Origin: Oscillospiraceae bacterium
Lineage (GTDB): Bacteria > Bacillota > Clostridia > Oscillospirales > Acutalibacteraceae
Direction: 5' to 3'
Assembly: GCA_029007475.1 (NCBI GenBank)
Contig: JAQXHW010000020.1
Coordinates: forward strand, 1-5,913
Length of the DNA: 5,913 bases
The notes beneath the pieces are model-generated. The model searched no databases and had not been told where the DNA came from. It was given only the letters and a program-made list of their open reading frames with translations. Shown here piece by piece: positions 1 to 5,401 of the stretch. The number at the start of each line of letters is the position of its first letter. Within the stretch, counting starts at the first letter, position 1. A program made the position numbers and the translations under genes.

Positions 1-585
1 TTTGTCAGAAGCGGGGAGTATTCAAGGAGCGGTATTCCCAATAAGCTCACCCCCATATACCGGGAGATTTCCTCTATGAACTGGGGTGTCGTCGGCGGCG
101 GAGGAATAGGTATGAGGGTGGCTGATATTGCCGCTGCCATGGGAGCCGAGGTTGTGGTTTTCAGACGTAAAAACGAGGGGAAGTATCCCGTAGTGGATAT
201 TGATACCCTCTGCGAAACCTGCGACATTATTTCAGTTCATCTGCCTTTAAGCGTTGAAACACGAAACCTTATTAATGCCGAGAGAATTTCTAAGATGAAA
301 AGCACCGCTCTGGTAATTAATACGGCAAGAGGGGCTGTTACCGATGAAAATGCCCTTGCCGAAGCCATAATAAACGGAAAAATCGGAGCCTTGGGAGTTG
401 ATGTTTACAGCGCTGAGCCTTTTCCCGAAAATCATCCCTTTAATAAAATCAAGGATAGGGAAAACGTCTGCTTTACTCCCCACATGGCTTGGGGCTCTAA
501 GGAGGCAAGAGCAAGGTGCGTCGAGAAAATATCGGAGAATATCGTGAGCTTTTACAGGGGAGAGAATAAAAACAGAATAGTATAA
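1..585 (+). CDS. D-2-hydroxyacid dehydrogenase, C-terminal part (5' end off the window)
   Basis: NAD(P)-dependent 2-hydroxyacid dehydrogenase of the glycerate/phosphoglycerate dehydrogenase family; a soluble enzyme that interconverts a 2-oxoacid and a D-2-hydroxyacid. The frame is open from base 1, and the ATG at 76 is internal because it falls just before the Rossmann fold, so the true start is upstream. Visible in window-codon numbering: nucleotide-binding GxGxxG at 32-37 (VGGGGIG), the NTARG motif with catalytic Arg110, the SAEP motif with catalytic Glu139, and TPHMAW with catalytic His161. The protein ends in the usual GENKNRIV-type tail, so the 3' end is intact. The second Rossmann strand ends in FRRK (54-57) instead of an acidic residue, which suggests NADP(H) preference (inference). 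The substrate (hydroxypyruvate, glyoxylate, phosphoglycerate or other) cannot be set because most of the substrate domain is missing. A hairpin terminator follows about 10 bases after the TAA. Confidence 0.93.
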   Translation, partial: FVRSGEYSRSGIPNKLTPIYREISSMNWGVVGGGGIGMRVADIAAAMGAEVVVFRRKNEGKYPVVDIDTLCETCDIISVHLPLSVETRNLINAERISKMKSTALVINTARGAVTDENALAEAIINGKIGALGVDVYSAEPFPENHPFNKIKDRENVCFTPHMAWGSKEARARCVEKISENIVSFYRGENKNRIV

Positions 586-594
586 GCTATTTAT

Positions 595-628
595 AGGCGG
601 CTGCGGCAAGATGTTGCGGCCGCTTTTG
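595..628 (+). terminator. Rho-independent terminator of the dehydrogenase gene
   Basis: An 8-bp GC-rich stem (597-604 with 616-623, one G-U pair) is closed by an 11-base loop and followed by TTTTG. It begins about 12 bases after the dehydrogenase stop codon. The T-tract is short, so termination may be partial. A function on the other strand is unlikely because no T-run follows in that direction. Confidence 0.7.
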
Positions 629-676
629 TTTCGGCATTCACTCGTTTTTATATGAATTTAATTTACATCAGGGTAC

Positions 677-717
677 AAAAAAACCTCCTACGGAAGCATT
701 AATCTGCCGTAGGAGGT
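677..717 (-). terminator. Rho-independent terminator of the malQ-glgP operon
   Basis: A perfect 11-bp stem pairs 683-693 with 707-717 around a 13-base loop. Read on the minus strand, it is followed directly by seven T residues (complement of the A-run 677-683). It lies about 25 bases past the glgP stop codon. On the plus strand the bases after the stem are AAATTTATC, not a T-run, so it is directional for glgP. It sits back to back with the terminator of the convergent dehydrogenase gene. Confidence 0.9.
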
Positions 718-742
718 AAATTTATCGGTGTGTTTAGAGCGA

Positions 743-3103
743 TTACTTGCTCTTTACGTGCCAAAGCTCGTTTGCGTACTGGAGGATAGTTCTGTCAGAG
801 CTGAATGTGCCTGCGTTAGCAGTATTCTTGAGGCACTTTCTGCCGAAGGCTATTCTGTCAGCATACTCAGCGTTGCAGCGAATCTTGGTGTCAACGTAAT
901 CCTGGAGGTCAAGGAGGAGGAAGTAGTGGTCGGGAGAATGCCAGCTCTTGCCGTCAAGGAGACCCTCGTAAAGCTCGCGGAAGCTGCCCTCGCCCCATGC
1001 GCCGTCGTCGTTGAAGGTGCCGTTAACTAAAGTATCAACAACGCGTCTGATGTAGCAGTTCTCGTCGTAGATACGTCTGGGGCTGTAGCCCTCTCTCTTG
1101 AGTCTTTCAATTTCCTCAACTCTTGCTCCGAAGATGTACTCGTTTTCCTCGCCTGCCTGCTGTGCAATCTCAACGTTTGCGCCGTCGTAGGTACCGAGAG
1201 TAACTGCACCGTTGAGCATGAACTTCATGTTACCGGTACCGGAAGCCTCTGTTCCTGCGGTGGAAATCTGCTCGGAAACATCAGCGGCAACAACAATCTT
1301 TTCTGCGTAGGAAACGTTGTAGTTGGATACAAATACTACCTGGAGCTTGTCCTTTGTATCGGGGTCGTTGTTTACAAGATTTGCAATCTCGTTGATATAC
1401 TTGATGATAGCTTTAGCGCGGCGGTAGCCGGGAGCTGCCTTAGCGCCGAAGATAAATGCCGTGGGGTTCCAGCCCTCCAGCTTGCCGTCCTTAATAAGGA
1501 AGTAAATGTAGAGAATGGAGAAAGCGTTGAGGAGCTGTCTCTTGTACTCGTGGAGTCTCTTAACCTGGATATCAAAGATGAAATCGGGGTTAAGGTCGAA
1601 GTTATCCATCTTCTTGACGTATTTAGCAAGCTGAGCCTTCTTCTTAGCCTTAATCTTGTTGAACTCCTTAACGGTCTTGTCGTCAAGCATGTCGTTGAGG
1701 GCTGAGAGCTTGGAAAGGTCTCTCTGCCAGCCGTCGCCGATTCTTGCGGTAATGAACTCGGAGAGCTCGGGGTTACAAAGACCTAACCATCTTCTCTGAG
1801 TAATACCGTTTGTCTTGTTCTGGAATCTTTCGGGGTATATCTGATACCACTCTTTGAGAACGTCGTTCTTGAGGATTTCCGTGTGAATCCAGGCAACGCC
1901 GTTAACGTAGGAGGAAGCATAGATACCGAGACGTGCCATGTGAACTCTCTCGCCGTCGATAATTCTCATCTCGTTAATCATTTCCTCACTGAGACCGCGG
2001 CTTCTGAAGTCGTTCATCTCACGCTCGTTAATTTTCTCGATGATAGAGTAAATCTCGGGGATAACCTCACGCATGAGAGAGATGCTCCACTTCTCGAGAG
2101 CCTCTGCCATAACGGTGTGGTTGGTGTATGCAAATGTTTTCTGAGCAATCTCGAAAGCCTGGTCAAAGCCTATGCCTTCAAGGGAGAGAAGTCTGATAAG
2201 CTCGGGGATACAGCAGATGGGGTGAGTATCGTTGAGCTGAATTGCATGAAGCTCTGCGAAGCGGCTGAAATCGCTGCCGTACTGAGCCTTATACTTCTTA
2301 ATGATATCCTGTAAGGAAGCGGAGCAGAAGAAGTACTGCTGCTTAAGTCTTAAAACCTTACCCTCGCGGCTGTTGTCGTTGGGATAGAGAACCTTTGAGA
2401 TGTTCTCGGCGTCGTTCTTAGCCTTTACGGATTCATCGTAGCGGCCCTCGTTGAACTGGAGAAAGTTAAACTCTGATACAGCCTCTGCCTGCCAAAGACG
2501 GAGGGTGTTGATGTTCTTAGTGCCATAGCCGATGATAGCCATATCATAGGGAACAGCAACAACAGTCTGGTCGGCAAACTGAACGGTTACAGCGTCCTCA
2601 AGGCGGCGTACGCACCAGGGGTCACCGAACTTCTGCCAGTCGTCGGCAACCTCAACCTGGTAGCCGTTCTCGATGTTCTGCTTGAAAAGGCCGTACTTGT
2701 AGCGGATGCCGTAGCCGTCAAGGGGAACGTCGTGAGTTGCAGCAGAGTCAAGGAAGCAAGCGGCAAGTCTGCCGAGACCGCCGTTACCGAGAGCTGCGTC
2801 GTCGATATCCTCGAAATCGTTGATGTTCATGCCCTTTGACTTAAGAAGCGTCTTAACCTCGTCAAGAGCGCCCAAGCAGTAAAGGTTGTTGTAAATCATT
2901 CTGCCCATGAGGAACTCTGCTGAGAAATAGAAAGCTCTTCTGTCCTTAGCGTGGTTCTTCTGGGATTTTACCCAGTTATCGGCGATTTCGCTCATAACAG
3001 CCTTGCCGAGAGCAAGGTGGAGCTGCTCTTTGGTAAGCTCCTTAGGTTTTTTGCAGTATGCACTTTTTGCAATAGTTTCGAGATTCTCAATAATTTTACT
3101 CAT
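743..3103 (-). CDS. glgP: Glycogen/starch/maltodextrin phosphorylase (GT35)
   Basis: PLP-dependent alpha-glucan phosphorylase of 786 residues. It releases glucose-1-phosphate from the non-reducing ends of alpha-1,4-glucans in the cytoplasm. Family motifs run from end to end: AEFLMGR (62-68), GNGGLGRLA (106-114), GYGIRYKYGLF (130-140), KQQYFF (254-259), NDTHP (291-295), TNHTV (327-331), VNGVAWIHTEIL (400-411), NKTNGITQRRWL (429-440), VKRLHEYKRQLLN (514-526) and the PLP site EASGTGNMK with Schiff-base Lys627. Length is normal for bacterial enzymes, with no sign of truncation or of the N-terminal phospho-regulatory extension of animal enzymes. The ATG at 3103 follows a GGAGG at 3115-3119. It is second in an operon with malQ, 6 bases after the malQ stop. 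Isoleucine codons are almost all ATT/ATC (I noticed one ATA), which suggests high expression. Glycogen versus maltodextrin preference (glgP or malP) cannot be told from sequence; the malQ partner leans to maltodextrin use. Confidence 0.97.
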   Translation of the reverse strand: MSKIIENLETIAKSAYCKKPKELTKEQLHLALGKAVMSEIADNWVKSQKNHAKDRRAFYFSAEFLMGRMIYNNLYCLGALDEVKTLLKSKGMNINDFEDIDDAALGNGGLGRLAACFLDSAATHDVPLDGYGIRYKYGLFKQNIENGYQVEVADDWQKFGDPWCVRRLEDAVTVQFADQTVVAVPYDMAIIGYGTKNINTLRLWQAEAVSEFNFLQFNEGRYDESVKAKNDAENISKVLYPNDNSREGKVLRLKQQYFFCSASLQDIIKKYKAQYGSDFSRFAELHAIQLNDTHPICCIPELIRLLSLEGIGFDQAFEIAQKTFAYTNHTVMAEALEKWSISLMREVIPEIYSIIEKINEREMNDFRSRGLSEEMINEMRIIDGERVHMARLGIYASSYVNGVAWIHTEILKNDVLKEWYQIYPERFQNKTNGITQRRWLGLCNPELSEFITARIGDGWQRDLSKLSALNDMLDDKTVKEFNKIKAKKKAQLAKYVKKMDNFDLNPDFIFDIQVKRLHEYKRQLLNAFSILYIYFLIKDGKLEGWNPTAFIFGAKAAPGYRRAKAIIKYINEIANLVNNDPDTKDKLQVVFVSNYNVSYAEKIVVAADVSEQISTAGTEASGTGNMKFMLNGAVTLGTYDGANVEIAQQAGEENEYIFGARVEEIERLKREGYSPRRIYDENCYIRRVVDTLVNGTFNDDGAWGEGSFRELYEGLLDGKSWHSPDHYFLLLDLQDYVDTKIRCNAEYADRIAFGRKCLKNTANAGTFSSDRTILQYANELWHVKSK

Positions 3104-3109
3104 TGTATA

Positions 3110-4600
3110 TTAGTCCTCCAGTCTATTGTAGGTAACTACCATTTCTTTAAGTTTTGCGGCAAGCTCCTTGGTGAGCGCCTTTTTATCAATTCTCCACTCC
3201 CAGTTTCCGCCGAGAGTTGACGGTGTGTTCATTCTTGCCTCAGAGCCTAATCCTAAGATGTCCTGCATCTGAATGATTGCCGTGTCAGCTACACTTGCGT
3301 AAGCGGTGCGGATAATTCCCCAGTTGAAGCCTTCCTCTTCGGTGATACCGCAGTAGTTGATTGCGTGCTGAATGTCGTGCTCTTTGGCAGTAGCCTTCCA
3401 GCCCATGAGGGTATCGTTATCGTGAGTGCCTGAGTAAACAACGCAGTTTTCGGTGTATCTGTGGGGGAGATAGTCGTTCTCCTCGCCGCTGTCGAAGGCG
3501 AACTCAAGAACCTTCATGCCGGGATAACCGGAGTCCTTGAGAAGCTTGATAACGCCGGGGGTGAGAGTACCCAAGTCCTCGGCAACGATTTCGATATCGC
3601 CCAGTTCCTCGCGCATTAAGTTAAAGAACTCAATGCCGGGACCCTCCATCCAGGAGCCGTTCACAGCGTTTTCGGCGGGGTAGGGAATAGCATAGTAGCT
3701 GTCAAAGGCGCGGAAGTGGTCGATTCTTGTAATATCGAAGAGTGCGTCGGCAGCCTTGATTCTGTCGAACCACCATTTGTATCCGGTAGATTTGAGGTAC
3801 TCCCAGTTGTAGAGGGGGTTGCCCCAGAGCTGACCGGTGGCGGAGAAGTAATCGGGGGGACAGCCTGCAACGCAAACGGGCTTTCTGGATTCGTCAAGCC
3901 AGAAAACCTCGGGGTTAGCCCAGGTATCTGCGCTGTCCATGGCAACGTAGATAGGCATATCGCCTAAGAGTTTAATGCCCTTTGAGTTAACGTAAGCGCG
4001 GAAATTCTCCCACTGCTCATAGAACTTGAACTGTAAGAAGCTCCAGAAGTTAATCTCGTCGGCATACTTTCTCTTGTATTTTGCAACGGCTTTTTCGTCG
4101 CGAACACGGATTGCTTCGTCGTCCCACTCGGTCCAAGCCTTCATGTCGAAGCTCTTTTTAACTGCCATGTAGAGAGCGTAGTTTGCGAGCCATTTGCAGT
4201 TTTTACGCTTGAAAGAATTGAAAGCCTTGTGATCCTCCTGAGCCTTGAAGTTTTCAAAAGCTATTCTGAGGACAGCGAAGCGGCTGTTATAAATCTGAGC
4301 ATAATCAACGTAACCGGGATTAGTGCCGAAATTGTACTTTTTTATATCGGCTTTTTTAAGAAGTCCCTCGGAAACTAAGGTGTCAAGGTCAATCATATAG
4401 GGATTGCCTGCGTAGGTTGAGAAGGACTGATAGGGTGAGTCACCGTAGCTGGTGGGACCAACGGGAAGAATCTGCCAAATCTTCTGACCAGATTTTTTCA
4501 GGAAGTCGGCGAACTTGTAGGCCTCTTTGCCGATTGTGCCGATTCCATAGGGAGAGGGCAGAGAAGTAATAGGCATAAGAATACCGGCGCATCTTGACAT
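3110..4600 (-). CDS. malQ: 4-alpha-glucanotransferase (amylomaltase, GH77)
   Basis: Amylomaltase of 496 residues. It cleaves an alpha-1,4 bond and transfers the glucan to another chain, turning maltose or maltotriose into longer dextrins plus glucose. It is cytoplasmic. Length matches the compact GH77 form without N-terminal extension domains. Motifs: LPVGPT (45-50) and GDSPYQSFSTYAGNP (53-67) near the start; RIDHFRAF with the nucleophile Asp294; VAEDLG with the acid/base Glu341; GTHDND with the third catalytic Asp394. These positions lie within one or two residues of those of the Thermus enzyme as I recall it. The ATG at 4600 has AGGAGA at 4608-4613, a 7-base spacer. It is first gene of the operon with glgP, whose substrate pool (chains long enough for phosphorolysis) it supplies. 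Candidate promoters and dyads lie in the 154 bases upstream. Confidence 0.97.
   Translation of the reverse strand: MSRCAGILMPITSLPSPYGIGTIGKEAYKFADFLKKSGQKIWQILPVGPTSYGDSPYQSFSTYAGNPYMIDLDTLVSEGLLKKADIKKYNFGTNPGYVDYAQIYNSRFAVLRIAFENFKAQEDHKAFNSFKRKNCKWLANYALYMAVKKSFDMKAWTEWDDEAIRVRDEKAVAKYKRKYADEINFWSFLQFKFYEQWENFRAYVNSKGIKLLGDMPIYVAMDSADTWANPEVFWLDESRKPVCVAGCPPDYFSATGQLWGNPLYNWEYLKSTGYKWWFDRIKAADALFDITRIDHFRAFDSYYAIPYPAENAVNGSWMEGPGIEFFNLMREELGDIEIVAEDLGTLTPGVIKLLKDSGYPGMKVLEFAFDSGEENDYLPHRYTENCVVYSGTHDNDTLMGWKATAKEHDIQHAINYCGITEEEGFNWGIIRTAYASVADTAIIQMQDILGLGSEARMNTPSTLGGNWEWRIDKKALTKELAAKLKEMVVTYNRLED
3115..3119 (-). promoter_or_regulatory. glgP ribosome binding site inside the end of malQ
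   Basis: GGAGG on the minus strand lies within the last malQ codons (Leu-Glu-Asp), 11 bases before the glgP ATG. The malQ TAA (3110-3112) falls between this site and the glgP start. Ribosomes finishing malQ therefore cover or expose the glgP site, an arrangement that usually means translational coupling. Confidence 0.75.
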
Positions 4601-4632
4601 AAAATCATCTCCTGCAATATTTAATTATAAAA

Positions 4633-4654
4633 TCCGAATCGGAGCCAGTCCGAT
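4633..4654. repeat. Two overlapping small palindromes in the malQ leader
   Basis: TCCGA-A-TCGGA (4633-4643) and ATCGGA-GCCAG-TCCGAT (4638-4654) are both perfect and share the middle arm 4639-4643. Thus three copies of the TCCGA/TCGGA element lie within 22 bases. The second can form a 6-bp RNA hairpin with a 5-base loop in the malQ leader. It lies about 20 bases before the malQ ribosome site and does not cover it. Role unknown: either an operator or a leader structure. Confidence 0.45.
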
Positions 4655-4655
4655 A

Positions 4656-4685
4656 ACTATACAAAGACAAAACCCATGGAAACAA
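4656..4685 (-). promoter_or_regulatory. Second candidate malQ promoter P2 (weaker)
   Basis: On the minus strand, TTGTTT (4680-4685) and TATAGT (4656-4661, 5 of 6 to the -10 consensus) are spaced 18 bases apart. Its start point would be near 4649, inside a small inverted repeat. The -35 is poor, so this is an alternative to P1 or a secondary promoter. Confidence 0.35.
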
Positions 4686-4692
4686 AATTCCA
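4677..4692. promoter_or_regulatory. Possible operator: dyad TGGAA-N6-TTCCA
   Basis: A perfect 5-bp inverted repeat with a 6-base spacer lies about +6 to +21 relative to the P1 start and overlaps the P2 -35 box. That is a typical place for a repressor. The left half resembles the TGnAAnC half of a CcpA/LacI-family site, but the central CG is missing, so I do not assign a regulator. Confidence 0.3.
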
Positions 4693-4703
4693 GAGTTAAC
4701 AGA

Positions 4704-4732
4704 ATTTTACCATAAATCTTTCTCTTTTGCAA
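4704..4732 (-). promoter_or_regulatory. Candidate malQ-glgP promoter P1
   Basis: On the minus strand a -35 box TTGCAA (4727-4732, 4 of 6 to consensus) and a -10 box TAAAAT (4704-4709, 5 of 6) are separated by exactly 17 bases. Transcription would start near 4697, giving a leader of about 97 bases before the malQ ATG. This is the best sigma-A-type match in the region upstream of malQ. Confidence 0.6.
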
Positions 4733-4754
4733 GTGCTAAAAGGCGAAAAAAGAC

Positions 4755-5294
4755 TTAAATGCCAAGAAATACACAATAAAGAGCCAAAGCAGCAGCGAGT
4801 TGTCGATTTTTGCACCGTGGATTGTTTTTGTCGGCAAAATCTGCTAATACAATGTCTGTTTTTACACTTGTGGCGCAGGCGATGTAAATTGTTCCCACGG
4901 GCTTTTCGGGGGTACCTCCGCCGGGGCCGGCTATGCCCGTGACAGAAACGCCTACGTCTGCGCCCGAAAGTCTTTTTATTCCCTCTGCCATTTCCTTTGC
5001 CGTCTGAGGAGAAACAGCCCCGTAAGCCTTTAAGGTTTCATGCTTTACGCCCAAGACCTTTTCTTTAATCTCGTTTGCGTATGAGCATACTCCGCAGTCG
5101 AAAACGGCGGAAGCTCCCGAGCAATCTGTAACGAGCTTTGAAATAAGTCCTCCGGTACAGCTTTCCGCCGTTGCGATTTTAAGCCCCTTTTCGGCAAGCC
5201 TGTCAACGACTAACTTAGGCAGGGCATCAATTTCTATAAGGTCTTTTTTGAGAAGCGCGAGAAAATCCTTCTCGCTTATAATCCTGACATCCAT
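4755..5294 (-). CDS. pncC: CinA C-terminal domain protein, NMN amidase type (PncC)
   Basis: Stand-alone CinA_C domain protein of 179 residues. Family members such as E. coli PncC deamidate nicotinamide mononucleotide to nicotinate mononucleotide in NAD salvage. Motifs: AESCTGG (43-49) with the presumed nucleophile Ser45, SYANEIK (71-77) with conserved Tyr and Lys, YGAVS (91-95), SVTGIAGPGGGTPEKPVGTIYIA (117-139), then a C-terminal helix with the usual Arg/Ala pattern. The N-terminal COG1058 (MoCF-like, ADP-ribose pyrophosphatase) domain of full CinA is absent, and the upstream gene is divergent, so it is not a split CinA. I chose ATG 5294 because GAGG at 5301-5304 sits 6 bases upstream; a TTG at 5306 would put this site inside the gene. 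No clear terminator follows, so transcripts may run into malQ. Activity is inferred from the family. Confidence 0.92.
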   Translation of the reverse strand: MDVRIISEKDFLALLKKDLIEIDALPKLVVDRLAEKGLKIATAESCTGGLISKLVTDCSGASAVFDCGVCSYANEIKEKVLGVKHETLKAYGAVSPQTAKEMAEGIKRLSGADVGVSVTGIAGPGGGTPEKPVGTIYIACATSVKTDIVLADFADKNNPRCKNRQLAAALALYCVFLGI

Positions 5295-5321
5295 ATTCCA
5301 CCTCAAATATTTTCTTTAATA

Positions 5322-5350
5322 ATATTACCATTTTAAGATAATTATTGCAA
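5322..5350 (-). promoter_or_regulatory. Candidate promoter of the CinA-domain gene
   Basis: On the minus strand TTGCAA (5345-5350) is followed after exactly 17 bases by TAATAT (5322-5327, 4 of 6 to the -10 consensus). The start codon is about 28 bases past the -10 box. The -35 box is the same six bases used by the opposite promoter for rsmE. Confidence 0.45.
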
Positions 5351-5373
5351 TATTTCCTCCGATTTGGTATATT
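5345..5373 (+). promoter_or_regulatory. Candidate rsmE promoter
   Basis: TTGCAA (5345-5350) and TATATT (5368-5373, 5 of 6 to the -10 consensus) are separated by exactly 17 bases. Transcription would begin near 5380, about 22 bases before the rsmE ATG, leaving room for little more than the ribosome site. Confidence 0.6.
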
Positions 5374-5401
5374 AAAGCTATGACTTTCGGGTGGTGAGAA
5401 A

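Noticed and set aside
76..585. ATG at 76 as the dehydrogenase start
   Set aside because: The frame continues open to base 1 with family-like sequence, and starting here would remove the N-terminal substrate-binding part.
247..609. 120-codon minus-strand frame opposite the dehydrogenase
   Set aside because: Lies opposite the catalytic NTARG, SAEP and TPHMAW motifs of the real gene and begins inside its terminator.
728..1030. 100-codon plus-strand frame with GTG start, 10 bases after a perfect TAGGAGGT
   Set aside because: The apparent ribosome site is one arm of the glgP terminator, and the frame is antisense to the conserved glgP C-terminus. The protein is a low-complexity Ala/Val/Leu/Glu string with no recognisable domain.
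1883..2314. 143-codon plus-strand open frame
   Set aside because: Antisense to a conserved part of glgP. It is open because glgP avoids the codons whose complement is a stop. No ribosome site or family resemblance.
3716..3967. 83-codon plus-strand frame and several 70-105-codon minus-strand frames within malQ and glgP
   Set aside because: All overlap strongly conserved enzyme-coding sequence in another frame and have composition typical of shadow frames.
4677..4692. Calling the dyad a CcpA cre site
   Set aside because: Only the left half fits; the central CG and the usual 14-base length are absent.
4755..5306. TTG at 5306 as start of the CinA-domain gene
   Set aside because: It would place the GAGG ribosome site inside the gene. 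ATG 5294 has ideal spacing from that site.
5380..5397. Five-codon mini-ORF (MTFGW, TGA) just before rsmE, its stop within the ribosome site
   Set aside because: The predicted transcription start is at about 5380, so its ATG would be at or before the mRNA end with no ribosome site. Probably chance.
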